A stretch of 64,000 nucleotides of DNA, from NCBI GenBank assembly GCA_019802505.1, contig JAFMOC010000003.1, positions 8,375,001 through 8,439,000 on the forward strand, in the 5' to 3' direction. The position numbers were made by a program, and so were the translations under genes. The DNA is from Corydoras sp. C115 (taxonomy: Eukaryota > Chordata > Actinopteri > Siluriformes > Callichthyidae). Below the pieces are notes generated by a model. The model did no database searches. It was not told the DNA's origin and saw only the letters and a list, made by a program, of their open reading frames with translations. This document shows positions 24,095 through 37,009 of the stretch, piece by piece; position 1 is the stretch's first letter; each line of letters starts with the position of its first letter.

Positions 24095-24113
24095 CAAAAA
24101 AAAAAAAAAAAAA

Positions 24114-24180
<67 letters not shown>
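24095..24180. repeat. Poly-A followed by (TA)n
   Basis: About 19 A residues run into roughly 30 TA units. Confidence 0.9.
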
Positions 24181-24183
<3 letters not shown>

Positions 24184-24507
24184 AATTTCACATTACATTA
24201 CGCACCCTTATTAGCTTGCGTTAAATATTTCGATGGCTACAAAAGTGTTGTCTTTAAAACCACAAAACATAAAAATCTAATAAAAAGTCACGTTCTCTTA
24301 TTCCTAAAAAGGACGACTTTTTAAAGACCAAGTTTTGGTTACAGGTAAAAGGTTGTAGGCAGTGTCGCATGTTTCATAAAATAACTTTGTCTAAACAAAT
24401 GACATTACTATTTACTTACTTGTGCTTCTGCAGAGACAAATTAAGAGATATATGAGAAAATAATTACCCCAAATGTTGCGTGTGTGTGTGAGAGGGAGCG
24501 AGAGAGC

Positions 24508-24510
<3 letters not shown>

Positions 24511-24580
<70 letters not shown>
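24511..24580. repeat. (GA)n(GT)n compound microsatellite
   Basis: About fifteen GA units are followed directly by about twenty GT units. The overlapping open frames on both strands are artefacts. Confidence 0.92.
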
Positions 24581-24582
<2 letters not shown>

Positions 24583-25261
24583 CTTTGTAGCCCTCTGGCG
24601 GCCAACTGTGTAGTCTGCATCATTCCAGATTTTCTAACAAAAACCTTGTCGAAAATACTTAACATGTAAAAGTTCTATAAAGCTTTAAATAGATTAAAAA
24701 TAGTCTAAATCTAATTTATCTAAAATACATAAATCTACTAAATGAAATAAAATAAAATTCAAATTAAATCCAAAGCTTGTCCGTGTTTTAACAAAAAGTT
24801 AATTAAAATGTTTTTTTTTGTACGATAGACACTATTTATATTAGCACCAAAATATTTCATTTGTATTTTTGTTGGCCAGTTTAATAACTGCTTAAATGAA
24901 TTAGCTAAATATAATTTTACAAGCTATTCTGTGCGCTTTTACAAGCTATTCTGTGTGCCTTTTTCATCCTTCTGGCTACATACCACAAACCTGCCTAGAT
25001 TGCGTAACTCTGTTAGATCTATACTGGTCTAAACCAGCCTGGGTTTAGCCCAAACCCCTAAAACCATTAAAGCATAACCATCTAGAACAGGTAGAACCAA
25101 CTGGAAACAGCTTGACCAGCTGGAACCAAAGTAGCCACCTGAAATCAGATCATGTTAGCCTGTATCTAAAACCTGAGAGAAGAGAAGAGTCATTATAATT
25201 TACAGTATTTGTAATTTGTAAATTGTAAATACAGTAAATTGTAATGGTTCTGTAATTTTAC

Positions 25262-25344
25262 TAGAGAGACACCATCATTCCGAAACCAAATTCCTTGTGT
25301 GTGTAACATACTTGGAAAAATAAATCTGATTCTGATTCTGATTA
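25262..25344 (+). repeat. L2-type LINE 3' terminus
   Basis: ccaaattccttgtgtgtgta, then acatacttgg, aataaa and three copies of ctgattctgatt-type repeat. The same terminus ends the larger L2 copy near 58100. Confidence 0.75.
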
Positions 25345-25490
25345 AAACCAGCTTGTTTTTTTCAGCAGGAAATACTAAGGCATGCCAAATTAAAACACAA
25401 ATTTAGATAAAGTTTAATATAGAGAGTCTAGTTTAATATAGGTAAATATATTTTATAGCTAAAAGCAGCTGGATATGTCAAACAAAATCA

Positions 25491-25494
<4 letters not shown>

Positions 25495-25528
<34 letters not shown>

Positions 25529-25560
25529 TATTATTATTATTATAATAATAAAATTATAAT
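25495..25560. repeat. (AAT)n/(ATT)n palindromic microsatellite
   Basis: About eleven AAT units are followed by ATT units, so the locus can fold back on itself. Confidence 0.85.
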
Positions 25561-25589
25561 AATAAAACATATTATTAAATTTAAATTGG

Positions 25590-25935
25590 CAGCACAGTGG
25601 CTTAGTGGTTAGCACATTCGCCTCTCAGCACTGGGGATACAGGGTTGAATCACAATCTGGGTGGAGATTCCATGTACTCTCTGTGTCTGTGTGGGATTCC
25701 TTCATGTTCTTCCACAGTCCAAAAACATGGATTTAAGGTAAACCGAATTCTCCAAATTGCCCCATATAGTGTGTGTTTGTGTGAGTGTCTATGTGAGTGA
25801 GTGTGACCAGCGATAGATTGGGTCTATCTTTTGGGTGACAGATTGGGTGTATCTGCCCACCGCCTGAAACTTCTTCCCTGGATGGGCATTGGGATTCCCC
25901 CGCAAACTTTAATAGAGGATTAAGTGGAAGATAAT
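25590..25935 (+). repeat. V-SINE interrupted by an inverted copy
   Basis: A full head-core-tail copy with moderate divergence. Its tail (taagtggaagataat, 25921-25935) became the target site of the next element. Confidence 0.82.
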
Positions 25936-26287
25936 TCATTATCTTCCGCTTTATCCTATATTAGGGTTGCGGTGGGGTTCCCCATGTCCATCCAGGGCAG
26001 AACGTTTTGGGCGCTGGGCAGATACACCCAGGACAGGGCGCCAATTTATCGCTGGGCACACACACACACACACAGACAGGCACACATACACACTCTATAT
26101 GGGGCAATTTGGAGAACTCAATTGACTTGATCCATGTTTTTGGACTGTGGGAGGAAACCGGAGAACCCGGAGGAAACCCACGCAGACACGGGGAGAACAT
26201 GGAAACTCCACCCAGATGGGGATTCGAACCGGGAATCCCTAGTGCTGAGAGGTGAACGTGCTAACCACTAAGCCACTGTGCCGCCAC
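25936..26287 (-). mobile_element. Full-length V-SINE nested in the previous copy
   Basis: Flanked by a 15-base duplication with one mismatch (taagtggaagataat at 25921-25935, taagtggaaggtaat at 26288-26302). Together with its host it forms a 0.7 kb inverted pair. Confidence 0.87.
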
Positions 26288-26411
26288 TAAGTGGAAGGTA
26301 ATGAATTAATAAATTAATTAATTTAAACTATTGTTTTATTGTTTAGTTTGTTGTATAATTTTCTTATGTTAACTCTTAGTTAGCTCAGGAGCACATACAT
26401 CTTTGACTTAC

Positions 26412-27494
26412 CTTTCTTCGGTGACAGTCGTCTTTCCAGTTGCACTGGATGACATTTTTTAACATCAAAAGATTTGGTTATTTCCTGTAGTTTATTACAC
26501 TGGTTTCGATCATCAGTCCTGACTTCAGCGAGGTTTCCTCTGTTACTCTGGTACATCTTTTTCTCCTGCATCTTATTGGTTTCTCTGATAAGTTCTGAGA
26601 CAGATTTATATCTGCAAAAGCCATCATCATCTAAGTAGCCATTATAAGCAGCTGGAAAACTGTTTGCCAGATTGTTTTCATCGAAGATTAGTTCTGGTTC
26701 TTCTTCAGTCAATGTTCTATGCATATATGGTGTGTAATCACAAATCTCAGAGTTTTGGAAAACAACATCTGTGATTGGAAAAATATTCTCTTGCTCAGTT
26801 ACAGAAAATGGATTTGGGGGTTTCTTTGGCACAGGTGGTGGTGGGCCCTTTAGTTTAGCCTTTTTCTCTAATATGTGCCTCACTTCAGACTTTTTCCATT
26901 GTTGTGTCTCATTTTTGGGGGGACTGTCTCTTGGTTCAGTAAAACAGTCCAATTCATCATCGGGTATATCTGAATTTATTGCAAGGATATCAGGATGAAA
27001 ACTTGAATCGAAGTCTCCTGACATGCACATGTATGTTGGTGAAACTGATATTGCAGTATGGAATGATAACATGTGCAATTCTGGATTGAAGTGGTTAAAG
27101 TCCTCAGTTGCTGACTCTGCAGCCTCTTGTCTTCCCATTTTAATGTTTTGAAGAAGAAGTTCAGAATATTGTCTAGACTCTTCTCCCATGTGTGTTGCTT
27201 TATTGGCCGCTGCAGCTTTAGCAAAAGGGTTTTTTGGCTTCTTTGGAACAGGTGGAGGTGGTCTTTTCTCTTTGGGTATTTTCTGCATTAAAATATCTGT
27301 GGTTAAAAAATCGGGAATCATATTTTGGATTTCAGACTCTGGAACAAACAAATGGGATACATCATATGAGTTGATTGCTTCTTTCTCAGGTAATGTGTGT
27401 ATCTGGAGAGGGGGTGTGATGATTGCTGTAAAATAAGGGGGTTCTTTTTCTCGCTTCAAGGAAGCCCTTATTATTTTTCTGTGGTCAACAGACT
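26412..27494 (-). CDS. Large exon of the unidentified gene
   Basis: 361 open codons between a good acceptor (ctatttcag) and a good donor (gtaagtca). It opens ESVDHRKIIRASLKREKEPP (first residue shared with the previous exon) and ends RRLSPKK. PPPPVPKKPKNPF lies near 27230-27270 and PPPPVPKKPPNPF near 26810-26850, about 400 bases apart. The spacing and the shared IP.. /..ILEKKAKLKG contexts suggest an internal duplication. Other visible patches are DIPDDELDCF and KSVSELIRETNKMQEKK. No stop codon interrupts it over 1.08 kb, unlikely by chance at this AT content, and the splice phase fits the neighbouring exon. Confidence 0.8.
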
Positions 27495-28317
27495 CTGAAA
27501 TAGATGAAGAACAGTACTGTGTTATATCACATTAAATTAACTTGTTACTTTTGAAAACTTTTGATTTAAATAGCTTCTTGTTGGATTTTGTGAACCAGAG
27601 AAAATATTTCATTAATGGCCGTTACCATCGTGGCCCTCGGCCCTCGATCTCCATTTATCCCAGTCATGAGCATGCACTCCATCATCCCAACCATTTCCAT
27701 TTCCATAAACCTCATCTTCCTGTCACTCTTCTGCCTAATGCTTCAATTGTCAACATCTTTTTGTCAATATTAATTTCAACCCTTCATTGTCAAGTTTCCC
27801 AAAATTTGCCATCCTTTTAATAATCTTATTCCTATTCTAGCACATCTTTTTTTTTTACCAATGTAAGTCACAGCATCTTCATCTGTCACCTCTGTCATCT
27901 CTTGTCTTTTGGTCAAACCCACTGTCTCCAAGCCATACAAGTTTACTATCACTGTCAGGACTTACTATTGTCCTGTAAACTTTCCCTTTCACAATGGCAG
28001 CTACCCATCTATTACAAATCACCTTTGCAATTCTACATTGTCGGCACCGACCTGTTTGCACTTATTTTTTCACTTCTTGTAACATTTCTGTCACCCACCT
28101 TCTTATTATAGAAGTCCATCACATCCAGGAAAAAACGATTAAAAAACAGCTTCTATCCCAGCGCTGTACTTGAACTGAATACACCTAAACACACACAACC
28201 CACAAACCAACCCCGCACTAATATCTGGACTCAGCGCTAATCACTTTAATAGTGTCCTTATGTGCAATATAACTCATGTGCAATTTAATTCATTATGTGC
28301 AATAATGACATAATGAC

Positions 28318-28404
<87 letters not shown>

Positions 28405-28568
28405 TTTTTCTTTTTAAACTTCTTATTCTTTTGTTTACACTGTTGTTTGCACCTAAGATTGCTGCTCAAATTTCGTTGCACATGTGACTCCTTTCATGGA
28501 GTCATGGAGACTCCTTCCTTACCCTGGAGCTGACTTCCTTAACTTGAAGCTGACTCTTGATGCAGTCC

Positions 28569-28655
<87 letters not shown>

Positions 28656-31600
28656 TCCTGGCTTCCCAGATCTTCATGCTTTGGTTAATCATGTTTATTC
28701 CTATGTCGTTACTGCAGTTTTGACATCGCCCTTGTTCTTCTAAACCATTATGCTTTTTTTTTAACATCCCTTGAAACTTTTTGATTTTGTTCTGACAATC
28801 AGTCAAACAACCATTACCCTCCTCAGGATGATTGACCAAAAAAACGTCAAGGGCAAGGCATGTAGTAATCCATGAGGACACAAACAAATACATCTACACA
28901 AACAACTACAAATCTTTCTAACATTAACTAATGTTAATGTTTATGAGTCTACCATCAAAAGAACACTAAACAACAATAGTGGCATTGCTCTCCGACTGCT
29001 GCCATTCAAAAATAACAAAAAGCTGCCTATTTGCAGTTTGCTAAACAACACATGGGCAAGCTAGAAGAATAATTTATGGACAGATGAAGACAAAACAGAT
29101 CTATTAAAAGAGAAGTGTTAGGTTTGCTGAAATAAAAACTGGATTCCAGGATTAAAAGATTTTAATGTTTACACACGGTGGTGGTTGTATTAAGATTGGG
29201 CCCTGTTTCTATACATCTTGCCATCATTAATGGAACATTCAGAAATCAAAAAAAATTAATTTGTCTAACCATGGATTATATAGTTTATAGATTATATAGT
29301 TTTGTAATTTGTTTCATCATAATGAGCACCAACAACTCTGGCTTTTGTTCATGTCACAATACATTTACACACAAGCTTTTTTAAAATAGATTTTTATAAA
29401 ATAAAACAAGTGTCAACGAGTGACTACAAGCAATTGTCTTCCCATAAATGACTCTAATTTTAAGCTTTATCTGCTTATCCCGAAGGTTTCCAAACACAGA
29501 GATGTGTAATATTGATTTATTTTCTCAATAAACAATTTGACTTGTCTTTTATTTCTATTTTGAGGTTTTATTTGGTTCTATTTATCTACTTTTAAACAAA
29601 GCCAATTCTAATAGGTTTACAAATCTAAGCATTACTTTATTTGCACTCCTATTTGAATAATGTTGTCTACATGTCTGATAGAGTCTTACCTGGTTTGTAA
29701 TCATCTTTTTGTTCGTCTATCCCTGCTTTCTCTTGTTGCTCTTGACATGTTAGATTTTTTAAAAGTGATATGTTGCATTCTTGTATTAGGTCTCTATCAG
29801 TATTCTTTCTGACCGCTGAATAAAAATACACAGGTCTATGATTAAAAAGATATACAGTCACTTTCCTCACATAATTTCTGTCCTCCAGACACATTAAATT
29901 ATCAAGTTAAGATTCTGGAATACCTAAGACTTCAAGCCTCTGCTAAACTTAGTCCACAAGAGCTGATTATCATGTTGATCAGTTTCCCATAAGTTTTGAT
30001 GGCTTGACTTCATGTTTCATGAAGTTAAGGAAATATGTTAATGCACTTCATAACAAAAGTCCTTCACAATCTCTAACTGACTCAGGTCGTCAGAAACAAC
30101 TTCAGGTGAATCCAATAAAGTAATTTTCTCTTGTAAAGTGCCAAAATATTCCATCTGAGATGACTTTAAATAAAATATATTTTTCTTACCTTTATCAGAA
30201 TTGCAATCTTGGTCCTCTGAGTTGCTCAAGCCTATTTTAGGTTGTAGATCCTCCTTATTTTCGTCATCATCTTTTGGTCTTAAAGAAGTTGAAGATATTT
30301 TATTGTTATCCAGAAGCTCAAACTCTTTCTGCATTGATTTGGCTACATGAGAAATTCCAAGTCCATCTGTCATATCTTTAAATTGAGCTAGAGTTTGATT
30401 AGATGTTTTATTAGTACTTTCAATCTCCTGGTTTTCCATTGTGCTAAATGTGGTGAGGCACTTCAATACATAAGTGCACTCTGAGAGCTTTTCAAAATCC
30501 AACTTGCAAAAAGATTGCTCTGAGGTCAGTTGTGGATCTGCTTTCCAAGCATTCTCCAATACATTCCATTCATTCCCAAAATGGTGGCCTTCTCAGTCTG
30601 GTTGGACAAGGACTTACAGATGTCATCAGCGGAAGATTTTATTTGTTCTTTACCTAAATAGCCCTCCAGTGGGTAGTTATGGGGTTGTATACTTATATTC
30701 TCAGTCAGTCCTGAAATAGTTGCAGTTTCGATAGTGTGCAGCACTCTCCTCGCTGTCCTGTTCATTCAGATCAAGCTGAGACTCCTGTCTTTTTCTGATG
30801 TAGTAACAGTCATTGTCGTCCTGCGTCATGGTAGAAATGGCTTCTTTTTCTTACCTGGTCTTTTTGTTGTTGTCCCATGGGCTCTGTATAGACAAATAAA
30901 TATGTCAGTTTTAGCATGAGTCTGACATGCCAGACTAGTATCGGACTTGCCCCTCCTATCTCATAACCTCCCTTGTTCCTCTCTCATCACTCTCCTTTAG
31001 GCATGTTGTGATGCCTAAATTTAAATGGCCCTTGGTGCAGCCAGTGAGTCATAGTGTCAAAACAGGAACTTGACAACTGACTCAGATCGGTCATTAGGTG
31101 CCAAGGTCACATTAGGCCTAAAGGGGGAAAACCCAGAGTCTCTAAGCATATCCCATAGTTATAAACTAGAAACAATTAAAAACCCTTAGATAGACACACC
31201 AAGGTTGGCATATTGTTTTATATGGGTGAACAAATAATACATTTATTTGCATCCCCATCATGCAGATAAATGCTCCAATGAGTTTACCCAGTCCTATTTT
31301 TACTTACTGATGTTATAACTACAAACTAATCTGATTTAAAAATAGTAAAGAGTAGTGCAGGTGTGCCCACACTTTTCTGACCTGAGATCTACTTTTTCCA
31401 GTGTACAGGTCATTGTGATCTACCAGTGACCGACATTCCCACAAACAGAACATGAACATTAATAGAAGCATAAAACATAGAACACATAAAACCCAGCCGC
31501 AATGCATGCTGGGAAGAGGCAATAATAGTAGTTATGGTAACAGTACGCCAGTCAATCAAATTGACCCGTCCACCTTTATGAGCAGTTTGAATGTACATTT

Positions 31601-34600
31601 ATGCATATAAATGAGACTTGGTTGAAGCATGAAGTGCTTAGAATCCTGTGCATAAAAGCACTGATAAGTAATTTTTCTCAAACCTGTGGAGTGATCCATG
31701 GCGATCTACCAACATGCACTGTGCAATGGACTGCTCAATCGCGATCAACGTATTGGGCACGTCTGTTGTAGTGTGTGATTTTCCAAACATCCTAATTAGG
31801 AAACTGTAGACATAATTTGGGTTTAAATGGCAAAGCGCCTACATGACTATAATCAGATAAAATTGCTAAAGTGACCTATTTTGTCTACTGTGCCTTCACA
31901 CAGAATAATTTGTCCTCCACATTGAACCCATTTGTGCAATAAAACACACACATACACACACATTGAGTGAAGTGAGCACTTTTTTAGCGGTGGGTAGGCT
32001 TGTAAATGAAGTAACAATTGGGGTTAGGTGACTTGCTCAAGAGCACTTTAGCCATAGTACTTATCTTAAACTATCTGATCAGGTCATTAAATCTGAGTGA
32101 TCCTGCAGTTTCTTTCTTTACAACATCAGGTAGATCAGACTTTTCTTGATTGAACATGCTACTATGCTACTGCTATATGGTGGAACAATCTTCCATAAGG
32201 ACAGAGTCACTTAACATCTTTAAGAAACAACTCAAGCCACGTCTCTTCCACAAACACCTGATATAAAAAAATAAAATAAAATAAAAAAGGGATGGGATCG
32301 GATAATGATTAGGTTCGATAATTCTACAGTATTGCTGTTTTTTCCTTAACTAATAATTGTGTTGTTTTCTCATTTGGATAAAAATATCTGCTAAATGATT
32401 GAATGTAAATTTAATGAGATAAGAAAAAAAACTCACTCTGAAGCATGGTGGTAGTTCTGTGATGTGGAAACATGTTCAGATACATATCTCTGTAGACTGT
32501 ATAAGACATAAAGTTGCTTGCATGTTCTAGCAAGTCAATGATAAAAAAAATACACAAAATATACACATTGGTTAAGTTTTGACCACCGCATTAAAGTTTA
32601 GTCAGGACCATGTGACAAGGTGGGACCGAATGAGAACTGGAGACAGGATTTAACTTGCACATGAACAGGTTTTATTTAGAAAAAAAGATAAAAATACTAA
32701 AATATGACTGTATTAAAAAAAAACACCACTCCTGTCGTTTCACAATCTCTCCCTCCATGGCAAGAGGCGTTTCAGCTCACACACCATCAGTAGAGCCTCT
32801 TGAAGGTGTGTTAATTACCTCTAATCAGTGTCAATTGCTGTATGCCTTGGCATTTCCTCCCAGCATTGCACACAATGGACATGTCTCCAGCTTGTTTCAC
32901 TGGTCTCAGATCTATTGTCATATGTTCTCTAGATAACAAACATTTGTCTTTGTAAATAAATAAAAGTACAAAATGTAAGATTGCTAAAAATCCAGACGTA
33001 TGTTCAATAAATGCTCTATTTACACATGGCACAATGGCACATTAGTTAATACCCTAGGAGGGTGGATAGAAGTTTCCCCCTTTCCCTTTCCCCCGGTGAG
33101 TGCATTAATGTGCACTGTATGTCTACATGGCAATGGGCTGGCGACATGTCCGGGGTGTTTTTAAGACATTAACCGTATAAGATTTTTTTTCATGTGTTTT
33201 AATATTCTGACAGCATTCATTTATTATGTACCATGCATTCCCTGCTTAACATATCATTCACCGGAAACTTATTTTAACGTTTATTATTTATTAAGGTTTT
33301 ATTATGTGTTACAATCCGGGTGGAGCTGACTGATCAACGGTGGCGCTGCGCGGTGCTGTGAGGTGCTAAGAAGCGAGCCAGGCGACCAGGTAAGCAACAA
33401 AGAAGTCGTTTAATATAAGAATCAGTGGGAACGCCGCTGAAGGCATGGCAGGACGTGCCGGGAGCAAAACTCTCCCCAAACAAACAAAACTACACCCGAA
33501 AAGAAACACGACAGAACTAACCACCACCCAACGTAACATGTGCGCACAACGCATGTATAGAATATAATGCTGACCTGCTGACTCAGGGCGCATGCGCGCT
33601 TTAAGTGTAGTCAGCAGGCCACATGTGATTAGGTAGGACCCAATCCCAGCTCTAGGGGATGGGCCGTACCTACGGGAACTCCGAACGGCCGAAACCGAAA
33701 TTAGAAAACAGGGGGGAGTTTAGCACTCCCAATCCTGACATATCGCCCCCCCAAAACAACCGGGGGGGCAAAGCCACCCGGGGAAAAGAAAAAAACAAAG
33801 GGGACCCGGGTCCCTATGAGGACGCGACGGCGACAAGGCCTGTGGATAGCGCAAAGTCGGTGAGGCCTCTTAGAAAGCACTAGGACGGCGACGACTTTTG
33901 GGGCCCTAAGGCAGCGCGGAGATTAGCGAGCGCTAGGGCGACGCGACCCCTTGAGGGTGCTAAGGCGGACTGGCCTATTAATGGCGCGAGGGCGACGTGA
34001 CCCTTTGAGGATGCGGGGATGCCGTGATCCTTTGAGAGCGTGAGGGCGACGTGACCCCTTGAGGATGCAGGGACGACGTGACCCTTTGGGAGCGCGAGGG
34101 GGACGTGACCCTTTGAGAGAGCGAGGGCGATGTGACCCCTTGAGGATGCGAGGGCGACGAGGCCCTTTGAGAGCACAAGGGCGGCGTGACCCTTTGAGAG
34201 CGTGAGGGCGACGTGATCCTTTGACAGCGCGATGGCAACGTGATCCCTTGAGGATGTGGAGGTGACGTGACCCTTTGAGGGCGCGGAGGCGACGTGACCC
34301 TTTGAGGACGCGGAGGCGAAGTGACCCTTTGAGGGCACGGAGGCGACGTGACCCCTTGATGATGTGGGGCTGACGTGACCCCTTGGGAGCACTAGGGCGA
34401 CATGGCCTATTAGGGGCAATGCATGCAGACTCAGGCGCCAGAGAGACTCCCGCGAACTCAGGTGCTGGAAAGGCTAACGCGGGTTCAGGAGCCGAAGAGA
34501 CTAACGCGGACTCAGGTGCTAGAGAGCGCAAACGGACTCAGGTGCTGGAGAGCGCAAACGGATTCAGGTGCTGGAGAGCGCAACGCGGACTCAGGTGCTG

Positions 34601-36968
34601 GAGAGCGCAACGCGGACTCAGGTGCTCGAGAGCGCAACGCGGACTCAGGTGCTGGAGAGCGCAACGCGGCCTCAGGTGCTGGAGAGCGCAACGCGGACTC
34701 AGGTGCTGGAGAGACTAACGCGGATTTAGGTGCTGGAGAGCGCAACGCAGACTCAGGTGCTGGAGAGTTCAACGCGGGCTCAAGTGCTGGAGAGACTAAC
34801 GCAGGCTCAAGTGCTGAAGAGACTAATGCGGGCTCAGGTGCTGGAGAGACTAACGCGGGCTCAGGTGCTGGAGAGACTAACGCGGGATCAGGTACAGGAG
34901 AGACTAACGCGGGATCAGGTACAGGAGAGACTAATGCGGGCTCAGGTATCCGCTGCTGCTGGGTATCCGGAATCGAGTCCTTTGTCACCTGAGCGGCGGG
35001 CAAACTGTCCAGAGCAGAGGTAAACTGGTTCCGACCGAGGGGCACACAGTCCAACGCGGGGGCCCATGGACCAGAGCGGGTGTGAAGTGGTCCCGTACGG
35101 GGATTCTCAGTGACCACAGCTTCCCCATCGGACCACTGGACTGACTCTCCTGAGCTCCACCGGACACCTTGCTCTCTTCCGCCTGATTCCTCTCCGCCTA
35201 CTGAACACACCAAGAGAGAGCCAGTACCACAGCAACCCCACACAGTAATAGGTCCTGGTCTACCGAGGCGGGAACCAAGCAACCCGAGTGGAACACGGAC
35301 GGCTCAGGACGGGACGCGAATGACACAGACCGGGAACCGTAGCCCGAATCGATGCCCCGAACCCTGCAAGGCGTGCAGATGGCGCGGCGCGGATCGCTGG
35401 CGGCGAGCAGTGGCTTATGGGGCGGATTACCGGCGCAGCGGTATGGACCATGGAGCGGCACGCTGACGACTAGCGGCGGAGCGCTGGCGGTGAGCGGCGG
35501 ATCGCAGACGACGAGCGGGGGAGCGCTGGCGGTGAGCGAGGAATCGCTGATGGCGAGCGGCGACACGCTAGCGGGCCGACGCGTCTCAATAACCGGGCGG
35601 AGCGGCTTGCAGGCGGCGTGCGGTGGCTCGCCGTGCGGTGACACGGGACCGGCGGCTGTGAGGTGGATTCGCGATGACGCAGGGTGGCACGCGGGCGGCG
35701 CCCGGCGGATTGCCGGCGGCATAAAAGCACTCACGGAGCGGATGGCCTGACGGAGTGGGACGGCACGTGCGGCGGCTCGCTGACTGCTCGCGGTGGCTCG
35801 CGATCGGCGCGCAGTGGCATGCAGGACAGAGTCCCAATCCGCAAGCTGTGACGCTGCCTGTTAACCGCGCCCTGTCGCTCGCTAACTGCGCGGAGCGGCT
35901 CGCAGGGCGGATCACTGGTCCGGAGGCTGCGAGGCGGGTTGCTCACGGCGCGGAGCGGCACGCTGGCGGTGCTCGGCAGATTACCGGCAGCGTAGAACCA
36001 CTCGTGGAGCGGATGGCCGTAATGACGGAACGTTTTGTGTAGTGGCTCGAGCAGCGGCTCGCTCACAGCTCACTGACAGCGCGGGGCAGCATCCAAGACA
36101 GATGACCGGTGGAGACGAGCGGCTCGCGCAGCGGCGGCTCGCAGGACGGATTCCTGACCCGCACGCTGCGAAGCTGTCTCTTGACAGTGCCCATGTGCTC
36201 GCTGACGGCGCGGGCATCCGAACCCAGGGCGAACCCGTCTAGGAAGGCCGCCTCGAACCGGCTGGCTGACGTGAGGCAGACATCCCCGGTGGCCACTAAG
36301 CCCTCGGCCCACCAACCCGGAGGTGGTTAGCGCGGAGTCTGGAGAGGTAGAACCGCACCCTCTCCTCGTCCGATAGCTCCCGACTGGTCCCACATTTGAA
36401 CACCTTGCGACACCCTACAATGTACGGGAGCGGCTTCAAAGCCACTCCGTCACAAGGTGCCGGGAGCCTGCACGGAACGGAGAGAGGGAGAACGATCTCC
36501 CCGGCTCTCTCCGGCCGGCGATCGATAACCCTCATCGTTAATGCGGAGGTCGGATAAGAATTAGATGGCGGGGCTAGCGCCGAGCTAATGCAGCCAAGGC
36601 TGCAGCCGGACAACGCGGCTAATGGCGGGGCTAGCGCTGAGTTACTGCAGCCAATGCTGCAGCTGGAAAAAGCGGCCAATGGCGGGGCTAGCTAGTTCAA
36701 CAACTAGTTTTCTAGTTGTTAGTTTTTCCATTTGTTTAGTATCTGGACATGGCTGTTCTACACTGTTGTTGCTGCCCGGCCGCTCAAGGAGGATGAGTCC
36801 CCCATTGAGTCTTGGTCCTCCCAAGGTTTCTTCCTTAAATAACAACATAAAAGGGAGTTTTTTCTTGCCACTGTCGCTTCGGCTTGCTCTTTGGGGGTTT
36901 AAAGGCTTTTCATTCTGTAAAGCTGCTTTGTGACAATGTACTGTTGTAAAAAGCGCTATATAAATAAA

Positions 36969-37009
<41 letters not shown>

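Larger units (their letters stand above)
23300..25260. other. Repeat-rich spacer without visible exon
   Basis: Contains a poly-A plus (TA)n run (24095-24180), a GA/GT compound microsatellite (24511-24580) and a 22-base tandem duplication (ttttacaagctattctgtg) at about 24918-24960. If the gene at 26412 continues, its final exon should lie in or below here. I could not identify it. Confidence 0.5.

Noticed and set aside
24441..24665. Possible final exon of the unidentified gene
   Set aside because: A ttttgttag acceptor near 24640 would give only four codons to a stop in the required phase, which is too weak to claim.
34435..34960. CRISPR-like regular repeats
   Set aside because: The repeats are contiguous 27-base units without unique spacers, in a vertebrate genome inside an LTR element.
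34512..35282. Long minus-strand open frame rich in Pro-Ala-Pro-Glu repeats as a structural protein gene
   Set aside because: It lies between two LTRs, is made of a 27-base minisatellite, and equally long frames exist in other phases and on the opposite strand. It has no splice or promoter context of its own.
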